NCBI RefSeq assembly: GCF_965227725.1
Contig: NZ_CBDDGH010000005.1
Location: 930,001-994,000, forward strand
DNA: 64,000 bases
Direction: 5' to 3'
From: Shimia sp965227725
GTDB lineage: Bacteria; Pseudomonadota; Alphaproteobacteria; Rhodobacterales; Rhodobacteraceae
Below, piece after piece: positions 45,296 to 52,736 of this stretch. The position numbers and the translations under genes were made by a program. The notes beneath the pieces are model-generated. The model was given only the letters and a program-made list of their open reading frames with translations. It ran no database searches and was not told the origin of the DNA. The stretch's first letter is position 1, and each line of letters opens with the position of its first letter.

Positions 45296-45886
45296 TTGCA
45301 CAACACCCTATATCGCTATCAACGAAATCAACGAAAAGCCCTTACTATCTTGGCCTTTCTGTTTATCGCATTGTCTATCCTCTGGCTCATACTTGAGAAT
45401 GTAGACTGCGCTTTCCAAATGGAACCTTTAGTCGTCATGGTTGGTGGTATCACGACCCTCTTGGGGGTGTGGTGGCCCTTCAAAGCAACAAACTATTCCA
45501 GACGAATAAAGGGCCGTATCACATTCAACTACAATTCAAACAACGGTGACTTTGAAATTGGCGAGGGTGATTCAAAATTTACGCTTAAGTTTTCTAGAGC
45601 AGGAAATGAATCAGTGCACTTCTATTCGTATCCAGAAAATATTAGGCGGGTTGCAATAGCGACTGGCACTGGAACATTTTCAGAAATCAAAGACGCAACC
45701 AAGCTGGACTACAGCAACAGAAACGTTCAACCGAAAGAAGGTGAAATTGTCTGTATTGAAAATAAAAATGGCTATTTTGCTTGTATGCAAATTTTGAATG
45801 TTCTGAACCAAAACAGGGGAGATGACCGGGACGAGGTTTTGTTCACATATGAAATCCTCCCAGACAAGAGCGCCGATTTTTCTTAG
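45296..45886 (+). CDS. AT-rich orphan gene: two-TM protein with soluble beta-rich domain
   Basis: A 196-residue protein. Two N-terminal membrane helices (about residues 16-33 and 43-61) are followed by a soluble, probably beta-rich domain. TTG at 45296 has ACAGAGG upstream at 45281-45287 and no better start is in reach. Base composition differs sharply from its neighbours: counting two 60-base rows (45541 and 45721) gives 24 and 19 G+C, against 34 in the bactofilin row at 44881. Codons such as AAA, AAT and ATT dominate. This indicates recent transfer. The 2TM plus cytosolic domain layout is seen in several defence effectors, but no partner genes are here and I recognise no family. Confidence 0.75.
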   Translation: MHNTLYRYQRNQRKALTILAFLFIALSILWLILENVDCAFQMEPLVVMVGGITTLLGVWWPFKATNYSRRIKGRITFNYNSNNGDFEIGEGDSKFTLKFSRAGNESVHFYSYPENIRRVAIATGTGTFSEIKDATKLDYSNRNVQPKEGEIVCIENKNGYFACMQILNVLNQNRGDDRDEVLFTYEILPDKSADFS

Positions 45887-46039
45887 CGGCCCAATATTGG
45901 TATAAGATCTATAATCGCGGTTTTTCTTTGAGCTCTGTGCCGCTGCACCAACTTCACGCCCCAAGTGCCTCTGACAAAAGGCTTCCTTTGAAAGCCCGCG
46001 CCTCCTACCATCACGCCCATGTGATTTATGAGGTACGTT

Positions 46040-46729
46040 ATGTTCAACAAATTATTTGCAGAATTTATTGGCACTTTTTGGCTTGTTCTCGGCGGCTGTG
46101 GCAGCGCGGTCCTCGCCGCTGGCGTTGCCGATGTGGGTATCGGCTGGCTCGGTGTCAGCCTGGCCTTCGGCCTCACCGTTCTTACCATGGCCTATGCGGT
46201 GGGCCATATCTCCGGCGGGCATTTCAATCCGGCGGTCAGTCTTGGCCTGATGATTGCGGGTCGGTTTGAGGGCAAAGACCTGATCCCCTATTGGATCGCA
46301 CAGGTGGTGGGCGCCATCGCCGCCGCGCTTGTGCTCTATCTGATTGTCTCCGGCGCACCGGATTTCGCAGGCGCAGGTGGTTTTGCCTCCAACGGCTATG
46401 GCGAGGCCTCTCCGCAAGGCTATTCCATGATCTCCGCGCTGATCACCGAGATTGTGATGACAGCGGCCTTCCTTTTTATCATCCTTGGGGCCACGTCCCA
46501 CGGCGCGCCCATCGGCTTTGGTCCCATCGCCATTGGTTTGGCCCTGACCCTGATCCACCTAATCTCCATCCCGGTGACCAACACCTCCGTCAATCCGGCC
46601 CGCTCCACCGGCGTTGCGCTCTTTGCAGACGGCCCTGCCCTTGCCCAGCTCTGGCTCTTCTGGGTGGCCCCGCTTGTAGGGGCCGCAATTGGCGCTGTGC
46701 TCTGGAAACTCGCCAGCACGGATGACTAA
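46040..46729 (+). CDS. aqpZ: Aquaporin Z
   Basis: A 229-residue MIP-family channel with six helices and both NPA boxes: GHFNPAVS and TSVNPARS. The residues around the second NPA (VNPARSTG) and the short length fit water-specific AqpZ rather than a glycerol facilitator. The selectivity-filter Arg follows NPA as expected. ATG at 46040 has GAGG at 46030-46033; an upstream ATG at 46028 overlaps that site. Monocistronic. Confidence 0.95.
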   Translation: MFNKLFAEFIGTFWLVLGGCGSAVLAAGVADVGIGWLGVSLAFGLTVLTMAYAVGHISGGHFNPAVSLGLMIAGRFEGKDLIPYWIAQVVGAIAAALVLYLIVSGAPDFAGAGGFASNGYGEASPQGYSMISALITEIVMTAAFLFIILGATSHGAPIGFGPIAIGLALTLIHLISIPVTNTSVNPARSTGVALFADGPALAQLWLFWVAPLVGAAIGAVLWKLASTDD

Positions 46730-46928
46730 CGAAACGTGAAATAGTGGCGCGCGCTGCCGCACCGGCCCGCGCCCCGCTCCTACCTGTGGTGAGATAAATT
46801 TCAGCTCCTTAGACACATCTCTGTGAGTGGGGCTTTGGCGCACCATTTGCCCTGCATCACTTCACCTCTCCTTAACCACGTATCTCTAAGCCTTGATTTA
46901 GTTTTGACGAAAATCAGGGATCCTAAAA

Positions 46929-48113
46929 TTGCTGGAAAATCAGCCCGCCCCGACCGCACAGAAAGTGCCCCCCTTCCACGCCCCGGACACCACCAAAGAA
47001 CAAGCCGACGCGCTTGTGGCCCAAGCCCAGAACGCCCCGCTGGGCGACGGCGGCCTTGCCGCTTCAAAGCTTCTGTCTGAGGCGCTTGAGCTTGATCCGC
47101 ACCACCACGAGGCCCAGCTTCTGCGCGAACAGCTGCATCAGATGTTTGTCCCGCGCTGGCATTTCCCCATGATGGCCGACAAAACCCGCAACGCCGCCTA
47201 TGCCGAGGCCATCGCCGCCAAGGTGAAACCCGGCGACATCGTGCTCGACATCGGCTCCGGCGCAGGCCTCACCGCCATGCTGGCAGCGCGCGCTGGCGCA
47301 GAACATGTCTACGCCTGTGAGCAGCAGCCCATGATCGCCGAAGCCGCCAAGCGCGTGATCGCCGCCAATGGTCTCAGCCACAAGATCACCGTGATCTCCA
47401 AATGGTCCCACAACATCGTCATTGGCGAAGACATGCCGGAACGCGCCGATGTTGTGCTGTCTGAGATTGTGGACAGCAACCTTCTGGGCGAAGGCGCATT
47501 GGCCACACTGGCCCATGCCATGGCCACCCTCGCCAAGCCCGGCGCCCGCGCCATCCCCGAAAGCGGCACCGTCCGCGCGCAGCTCGTGGAAAGCGAGAAA
47601 CTCGTCAACCTCTGGCGTCCGCAGGAGGCCGAAGGCTTTGACCTCAGCGCCTTCCACCATTTTGCCTCCGTCGCGCAGGTCACCCCCAATGACTTCACCG
47701 CCTGCGGCCTGCGCCCTCTTGGCCCTACCACCGATCTCTTCCATTTTGATTTTGCCAACCCGAGCATTGATCCGGACCGCGTGACAACCGAGCTCACCAG
47801 CGCAGGCAGCGGCACAATCCACGCGGTCTGCCTCAGCTTTGAAATGGTGCTCGCACCGGGCATCACCGTGAGCAACGGGCTTGGCACCGACGATGATACA
47901 GACGGCCACTGGGGCCGCACCGCCTTCCTTCTGGACCGTGCCGTGCCCGCCCACAAGGGTGCCCGCCTGACCATCACCGCCCAGCACGATGCCACCAAGC
48001 TCAGCATCTCCGTGCACGAGCAACCGCATGTCATCGTCAACAACAGCGACAAGCCGATCATCCAAACCGCTTGGCAACCACAGCTCGACATGCGCGCCGT
48101 CACCGCGCACTGA
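46929..48113 (+). CDS. PRMT7/PRMT9-like SAM-dependent methyltransferase
   Basis: A 394-residue class I methyltransferase. A helical N-terminus (about residues 22-72) with a TPR-like segment leads to VPRWHFPMMADKTRN, a hallmark before the core of PRMT7/9. Motif I is VLDIGSGAGL (about 105-114), and the acidic double-E loop is SEIVDSNLLGEGAL (about 178-191), which closely follows the PRMT7-type pattern. The C-terminal half is a beta barrel as in PRMTs. TTG at 46929 follows AGGGATC. Protein arginine methylation is the best guess, but the substrate is unknown and such genes are often misnamed as ribosomal L11 methyltransferases. Confidence 0.8.
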   Translation: MLENQPAPTAQKVPPFHAPDTTKEQADALVAQAQNAPLGDGGLAASKLLSEALELDPHHHEAQLLREQLHQMFVPRWHFPMMADKTRNAAYAEAIAAKVKPGDIVLDIGSGAGLTAMLAARAGAEHVYACEQQPMIAEAAKRVIAANGLSHKITVISKWSHNIVIGEDMPERADVVLSEIVDSNLLGEGALATLAHAMATLAKPGARAIPESGTVRAQLVESEKLVNLWRPQEAEGFDLSAFHHFASVAQVTPNDFTACGLRPLGPTTDLFHFDFANPSIDPDRVTTELTSAGSGTIHAVCLSFEMVLAPGITVSNGLGTDDDTDGHWGRTAFLLDRAVPAHKGARLTITAQHDATKLSISVHEQPHVIVNNSDKPIIQTAWQPQLDMRAVTAH

Positions 48114-48130
48114 GCCCGCTGCAAACCCAA

Positions 48131-48168
48131 CAAAAACGCCGACCACAGAGCCCTCTGTGGTCGGCGTT
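48131..48168 (-). terminator. Strong intrinsic terminator, oriented for the leftward cyclophilin genes
   Basis: A perfect 16-bp stem (48135-48150 with 48153-48168) with a two-base loop. The T-run (GGCGTTTTTG) is on the - strand side, so it ends leftward transcripts. It also lies 20 bases after the convergent methyltransferase gene. Confidence 0.85.
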
Positions 48169-48218
48169 GTCATGTCTCAACCGGCAACGGATAGCCCCGT
48201 CGCAGATCTGTTCGCAGA

Positions 48219-48782
48219 TCACTCTGTCACGGTGACCTTTTTCATCACATCCGGCGCGCCGGTGATGGCGCCGCTCTGACGGTGGCCGCGCTTGATTGCG
48301 TCAACCACATCCATGCCTTCGGTCACTTTGCCCACAACGGTGTACTGCCCATTGAGGAAAGTGCCTTCGTCAAACATGATGAAGAACTGGCTGTTTGCGC
48401 TGTTTGGGCTCTGGCTGCGCGCCATGCCAACCACACCGCGCTCAAAGCTCAGGTCGGAAAACTCCGCAGGCAGATCCTGCTGATCGGAACCACCACGGCC
48501 CGAGTAGCGGGCGTCGTAATCTTCGGAAGAGACGTCGCCGAACTGCACGTCGCCGGTCTGCGCCATGAAGCCCTGGATCACCCGGTGAAACGCCACATTG
48601 TCGTATTCACCTTTGCTGGCCAGGTCCGCAATGCGCGCCGCGTGCTGTGGTGCCACATCCTCAAACAGGTCGATCACGATGGTGCCATTGGCCCCTTCGC
48701 CTGCGACCTCGATCTCGATGCCGGAGGCCAGCGCAGGGCTGGCCAGCACGGCAAAAGCGGCTGCAAGCTTAAGCGTCGACAT
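48219..48782 (-). CDS. Periplasmic cyclophilin-type peptidyl-prolyl isomerase
   Basis: A 187-residue cyclophilin with a signal peptide (MSTLKLAAAFAVLASPALAS). The domain carries the family residues FHRVIQGFMAQTGD, the PNSANSQFFIMFDE block with the conserved Gln/Phe, and TVVGKV. It speeds cis-trans isomerisation of prolyl bonds in exported proteins. Its start lies inside the end of the cytosolic cyclophilin gene (overlap 14 bases), so the two form an operon. The gene is followed by a strong terminator. Confidence 0.93.
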   Translation of the reverse strand: MSTLKLAAAFAVLASPALASGIEIEVAGEGANGTIVIDLFEDVAPQHAARIADLASKGEYDNVAFHRVIQGFMAQTGDVQFGDVSSEDYDARYSGRGGSDQQDLPAEFSDLSFERGVVGMARSQSPNSANSQFFIMFDEGTFLNGQYTVVGKVTEGMDVVDAIKRGHRQSGAITGAPDVMKKVTVTE

Positions 48783-49281
48783 CAGCAGCCACCTTCACGC
48801 TGATCATGCGGTCCGGGCTGGCAGGCGGCTCACCGCGTACAATCGCGTCCACATGCTCCATGCCCTCAATCACGCGGCCATAAACGGTGTACTGACCGTT
48901 CAGGAAGTGGTTGTCGGAGAAGTTGATGAAGAACTGGCTGTTCGCGCTGTCAGGCATCTGGCTGCGCGCCGCGCCCAAAGTGCCACGGTCATGTGGCAGC
49001 TTGGAGAATTCCGCCTTCAGGTTTGGCAGATCAGAGCCACCGGTGCCCGCCATGCGGATGTTGAAGTCTTTTTCCATGTTGCCGTTGGCCACGTCGCCGG
49101 TCTGCGCCATGAAACCGTCGATCACACGGTGGAACGCGACGTTGTCATATTGACCGGAGCGCGCCAGCTCTTTCATGCGCTCGCTGTGCCCCGGTGCCAC
49201 ATCCGGCAGCAGCTCAATCACAACGGTGCCGTCTTTCAGTTCCATCAGGATGGTGTTCTCGGGGTCTTTGATCTCGGCCAT
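48769..49281 (-). CDS. Cytoplasmic cyclophilin-type peptidyl-prolyl isomerase
   Basis: A 170-residue cyclophilin without signal peptide. FHRVIDGFMAQTGD, ARSQMPDSANSQFFINF and YTVYGRV are the conserved substrate and catalytic segments. ATG at 49281 follows GAGGAGC; a slightly longer in-frame start is less likely. It is translationally coupled to a second, exported cyclophilin, giving paired prolyl isomerases for the two compartments. Confidence 0.94.
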   Translation of the reverse strand: MAEIKDPENTILMELKDGTVVIELLPDVAPGHSERMKELARSGQYDNVAFHRVIDGFMAQTGDVANGNMEKDFNIRMAGTGGSDLPNLKAEFSKLPHDRGTLGAARSQMPDSANSQFFINFSDNHFLNGQYTVYGRVIEGMEHVDAIVRGEPPASPDRMISVKVAADVDA

Positions 49282-49409
49282 TGGGGCGCTCCTCATCTGA
49301 ATTCTTGGGCGCTAGTTAATCATCTGCGCCGCGAATGCCAAGTGATCGTTGACCCAGCCCGCCAGTACGCTAGGTAGACCACAACATAATTTCTTTGGAG
49401 ATTTCGATC

Positions 49410-50600
49410 ATGGCGTGGAAAACCCTCGATCAAATGGATCTGAACGGCAAACGGGTGCTGACCCGGGTGGACATCAATGTGCCTGTGGCTGACGGGATTG
49501 TGACCGACACCACCCGCATCGACCGCATTGTGCCAACCGTGCGCGACATTCTGGCAGCCGGTGGCAAGCCGATCCTTCTGGCGCATTTTGGCCGCCCCAA
49601 AGGCGAGCGCGTGCCGGAGATGAGCCTGCAGCAACTGGTGCCCGCACTTGAAGCGGCCTTTGGCACCTCCGTGCTCTTTGCTGCCGATTGCGTTGGTGCC
49701 GCTGCTGAGGCCGCCGTTGAGGCGTTGCCTGAAGGTCAGGTGCTGCTCCTTGAAAACACCCGCTACCACGCCGGTGAAACCAAGAACGACGCCGAGCTGA
49801 CCGCACAAATGGCCGCCCTTGGCGATGTCTTCTGCAACGATGCGTTCTCCGCCGCCCACCGTGCCCACAGCTCCACCTGTGGTCTCGCCCACGCCCTGCC
49901 CGCCTGCGCGGGCCGCCTGATGCAGGCCGAACTCTCCGCACTGGAAGGCGCGCTGGCCACCCCTGTGCGCCCCGTGACCGCCGTTGTCGGCGGCGCAAAA
50001 GTCTCCACCAAACTGGAGCTGCTCGGCAACCTTGTGGCCAAAGTGGATCACCTTGTGATCGGTGGCGGCATGGCCAACACCTTCTTGGCCGCTCAAGGCA
50101 TCGACGTTGGTAAATCTCTGGCCGAGCACGACATGACCGACACCGCGTCTGAGATCCTCGCCAAAGCCAAAGAGGCCGGCTGCAACATCGTGCTGCCCAC
50201 CGACGTTGTGGTCGCGCGCGAATTTGCCGCCAATGCCGCCAATGAAACCGTCGCCTCTGATGCCTGCCCGGCGGATGCGATGATCCTGGATGCGGGTCCG
50301 GCCACCGTGGCCGCCGTGGCCGAGGTGTTTGAAGCCTCCAAAACCCTGATCTGGAACGGCCCCATGGGCGCCTTTGAGATCGAGCCTTTCAATGCCGCCA
50401 CCGACGCGGCTGCAATCAAAGCCGCCGCGCTCACCAAATCCGGTGCGCTGGTCTCTGTGGCAGGCGGCGGTGACACTGTGGCAGCCCTGAACGCCTCCGG
50501 CGCAGCGGCGGACTTCAGCTACATCTCCACCGCAGGCGGCGCGTTCCTTGAATGGATGGAAGGCAAAGAGCTGCCCGGCGTGGCAGCCCTGAACCAGTAA
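49410..50600 (+). CDS. pgk: Phosphoglycerate kinase
   Basis: A 396-residue PGK of glycolysis, interconverting 1,3-bisphosphoglycerate + ADP and 3-phosphoglycerate + ATP. Standard motifs: RVDINVPVADG, LLAHFGRPKGE, LLENTRYHAGE, AVVGGAKVSTKLELL, GGGMANTF, and the nucleotide-binding IWNGPMGAFE and GGGDTVAAL. ATG at 49410 with TTTGGAGA upstream. It precedes class I fructose-bisphosphate aldolase by 180 bases with structured RNA-forming elements between. Confidence 0.97.
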   Translation: MAWKTLDQMDLNGKRVLTRVDINVPVADGIVTDTTRIDRIVPTVRDILAAGGKPILLAHFGRPKGERVPEMSLQQLVPALEAAFGTSVLFAADCVGAAAEAAVEALPEGQVLLLENTRYHAGETKNDAELTAQMAALGDVFCNDAFSAAHRAHSSTCGLAHALPACAGRLMQAELSALEGALATPVRPVTAVVGGAKVSTKLELLGNLVAKVDHLVIGGGMANTFLAAQGIDVGKSLAEHDMTDTASEILAKAKEAGCNIVLPTDVVVAREFAANAANETVASDACPADAMILDAGPATVAAVAEVFEASKTLIWNGPMGAFEIEPFNAATDAAAIKAAALTKSGALVSVAGGGDTVAALNASGAAADFSYISTAGGAFLEWMEGKELPGVAALNQ

Positions 50601-50644
50601 ACGCTGCGCAGTTAGGCAGCTTGGGCACAATCGCCCCTCATGGC

Positions 50645-50690
50645 TGGCGCTGATTTAAATCGAGCCTCAAATTAAACCTCGATAGCGCCA
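50645..50690 (+). promoter_or_regulatory. Two-tiered inverted repeat between pgk and fba
   Basis: Outer arms TGGCGCT (50645-50651) and AGCGCCA (50684-50690), inner arms ATCGAG (50659-50664) and CTCGAT (50678-50683), separated by an asymmetric bulge on the left. No T-run follows. It may be a leader structure or weak terminator. Confidence 0.45.
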
Positions 50691-50708
50691 CCATAATTGA
50701 AGTCCCGA

Positions 50709-50729
50709 CCCCGCTCGCCTATAGCGGGG
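50709..50729 (+). promoter_or_regulatory. Hairpin in the fba leader
   Basis: CCCCGCT (50709-50715) and AGCGGGG (50723-50729) with a 7-base loop, 52 bases before the fba ATG. Together with 50645-50690 it gives the fba leader two stable stems. Confidence 0.45.
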
Positions 50730-50780
50730 GTAATGGGGACATAACCCTTTATTCTCAACAGATTTTGACCGGGGACACCA

Positions 50781-51674
50781 ATGTCTAATCAAGCACAAGC
50801 CGAAAAGATTTCCGCCGGAAACGGTTTTATCGCCGCGCTGGACCAATCCGGTGGCTCCACACCCAAGGCGCTCCGCCTCTACGGCGTTGAAGAAACCGCC
50901 TACAGCTCGGACGCGGAAATGTTCGACATGATCCACGCCATGCGCTCCCGTATTGCGCAGGCCCCAGCCTTTACCGGCGACAAAGTGGTCGGCGCGATCC
51001 TCTTTGAAATGACCATGGACCGCGACATCGACGGCCAGCCGTCCCCGACCTTCCTCTGGGAGCAGCGTGGCGTTGTGCCCTTCCTGAAAGTCGACAAAGG
51101 TCTCGCAGACGAAGAAAACGGCTGTCAGGTGATGAAGCCGATGCCAGAGCTTGACGCGCTTTGTGAGCGTGCGGCCGCCAAAGGCGTGTTTGGCACCAAG
51201 ATGCGCTCCGTGATCTCTGCCGCCAATGAGGCCGGCATCAAGGCGGTTGTGTCCCAGCAGTTCGAAGTGGGCAAACAGATCCTCGGCCACGGCCTCGTGC
51301 CGATCATCGAACCAGAGGTGACCATCTCCATCGCTGACAAATCCGAAGCCGAAGACATCCTGCTCGGCGCGCTGACAGCAGAGCTCGACGCCCTGCCAGA
51401 GGACAAGCAGGTCATGCTGAAGCTCACCCTGCCCAACACGGCCAACCAGTACAAAACCCTGGTGGACCACCCGCGCGTGATGAAAGTGGTTGCCCTCTCC
51501 GGTGGCTACAGCCGCGAAGAAGCCAACGCACGCCTGTCGGAAAACACCGGCATGATCGCAAGCTTCTCCCGCGCCCTGACCGAAGGCCTCTCTGCCCAGC
51601 AGACCGAAGAAGAGTTCAACGGCACCATCGCGGACTCTATTGAGACCATCTATCAGGCCTCCATCGCAGGCTAA
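50781..51674 (+). CDS. Class I fructose-bisphosphate aldolase
   Basis: A 297-residue class I (Schiff-base) aldolase, splitting fructose-1,6-bisphosphate to DHAP and glyceraldehyde-3-phosphate. Family segments: AALDQSGGSTPKALRLYG, VVGAILFEMTMD, VPFLKVDKGL, IEPEVTI, and the probable Schiff-base Lys214 in VMLKLTLP. ALSGGYSREEA near the end is the phosphate-binding loop. No metal-binding motifs of class II enzymes are present. ATG at 50781. Ends at a terminator. Confidence 0.93.
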   Translation: MSNQAQAEKISAGNGFIAALDQSGGSTPKALRLYGVEETAYSSDAEMFDMIHAMRSRIAQAPAFTGDKVVGAILFEMTMDRDIDGQPSPTFLWEQRGVVPFLKVDKGLADEENGCQVMKPMPELDALCERAAAKGVFGTKMRSVISAANEAGIKAVVSQQFEVGKQILGHGLVPIIEPEVTISIADKSEAEDILLGALTAELDALPEDKQVMLKLTLPNTANQYKTLVDHPRVMKVVALSGGYSREEANARLSENTGMIASFSRALTEGLSAQQTEEEFNGTIADSIETIYQASIAG

Positions 51675-51699
51675 GGGCCGCAGGCCTATCAAGATTCCA

Positions 51700-51728
51700 A
51701 GGCGCTCCTCATTGGAGCGCCTTTTTTC
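51700..51728 (+). terminator. Intrinsic terminator after class I fba
   Basis: AAGGCGCTCC and GGAGCGCC arms with a short TCAT loop, followed by TTTTTTC. Confidence 0.9.
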
Positions 51729-52213
51729 ATGCCACCTCTTCCCAGCCGCGATTCTGCGGGATGGAGGGCGATCTCAGTTCCCTAAGAGACCCTTTGCGCA
51801 ACGCCCCTTGTGTCCGCGATCAGCGCCGCCACAAACCGCCGAAAAATCGCACCTACGCGATACCGTAGGGATACCGACGTGATACCGAACATCGAATTTT
51901 CGCCGATTCCGCAAAATCCGCCAAAAGTTAACGCCCCCCGTTTCAAAATAAAAATTCTTCGACATTTTTGAGGTGCAAAATCAGCTGCGCCTTAATATAC
52001 TGTTTTTTAACTAAATTTGAGTAACGTGCGCCGCGTTTGGCCGATATTAACCCCTGATGTTTTATGCTGCCAAACGTTGTCATCCCGCCCACAGAGGTAT
52101 AAAAACAACGCCTTGCGGCAATTTTTTCTGACATTGTCTTAAGAGTTTCACAGCAAGAATCACCTAAGCTACATTGGTCCAAAGACGCCGCAAAAGGCGC
52201 ATTAGAGGCAAAA
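51729..52213. other. Long non-coding gap between fba and ftsB
   Basis: About 485 bases without a supportable gene. The first part is GC-rich, then comes an 11-bp-periodic repeat (51849-51891). The last 270 bases are notably AT-rich, with TTAATATACTG around 51992-52002 as a possible -10-like element. The ftsB promoter probably lies here. Short reading frames exist but lack ribosome sites and family features. Confidence 0.6.
51849..51891. repeat. 11-bp tandem repeat array (ATACCG type), copy 2
   Basis: ATACCG recurs at 51860, 51871 and 51882, an exact 11-base period, preceded by GCACCTACGCG. Aligns without gaps to 15603-15645. Confidence 0.7.
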
Positions 52214-52516
52214 ATGACAGGTACATCCCCCCGCCCAGCTCTTGGTGCTGTTGTGTTTTTTGGTTTGGCGTTTGCGCTGGCGATCTACTTTACCTTTGCC
52301 GCCGTGCAGGGCGACTACGGCCTGTTCCGCCGTGTCGAAATCCTCGCGGAGAAGCAACAGCTTGAGGCAGAGCTAGCCCTCGCTCAGGCGGAGGTTGCTT
52401 ATATGGAAAACCTCACCCGCCGCCTGTCAGACAGCTATCTGGATCTGGACCTTCTGGACCAACAGGTGCGTGACGTGCTGGGCATGATCCGCGCCGACGA
52501 AGTGGTGATCCGCTGA
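52214..52516 (+). CDS. ftsB: Septum formation initiator, FtsB/DivIC family
   Basis: A 100-residue bitopic division protein: a short cytosolic end, one membrane helix (about residues 10-31) and a periplasmic coiled coil (about 36-80), then VRDVLGMIRADEVVIR. FtsB joins FtsL and FtsQ in the divisome that activates septal peptidoglycan synthesis. ATG at 52214 with AGAGGC upstream. It lies just before the pdh operon, an arrangement often seen in alphaproteobacteria near eno/pdh. No known enzymatic function. Confidence 0.88.
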   Translation: MTGTSPRPALGAVVFFGLAFALAIYFTFAAVQGDYGLFRRVEILAEKQQLEAELALAQAEVAYMENLTRRLSDSYLDLDLLDQQVRDVLGMIRADEVVIR

Positions 52517-52694
52517 GTGCCGCGCCTACAGGGAGAGCTTAAAAAGCTTAGGCAAATCTCTCTGACTTCAAAGACTTAGTCCAGCAGTCCGCTGCTCAAG
52601 AATACGGCTCCCGGCCCCGCTGCACAGCTTCCTGAAAACCAAACGCTTTTTTCGCTCGCCACCGCTTCGGGCTTCCGCTACCATTTTCCCAAGT

Positions 52695-52714
52695 ATGGTT
52701 TAAAGTTAAACCAT
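52695..52714. promoter_or_regulatory. 20-bp perfect palindrome before pdhA
   Basis: ATGGTTTAA-AG-TTAAACCAT ends 22 bases before the pdhA ATG, close to its GGGAGGAA ribosome site. Position and symmetry suggest an operator of a dimeric regulator controlling pdhABC. Confidence 0.65.
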
Positions 52715-52736
52715 TTAGCACTTGGGAGGAACCACG

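Noticed and set aside
45146..46039. Insertion sequence or island around the AT-rich gene
   Set aside because: No transposase or integrase fragment, no terminal inverted repeats and no target duplication could be seen; only the single odd gene stands out.
51943..52182. Short - strand reading frame in the gap before ftsB
   Set aside because: No ribosome site, no recognisable protein features, and it covers the AT-rich segment likely to hold the ftsB promoter.
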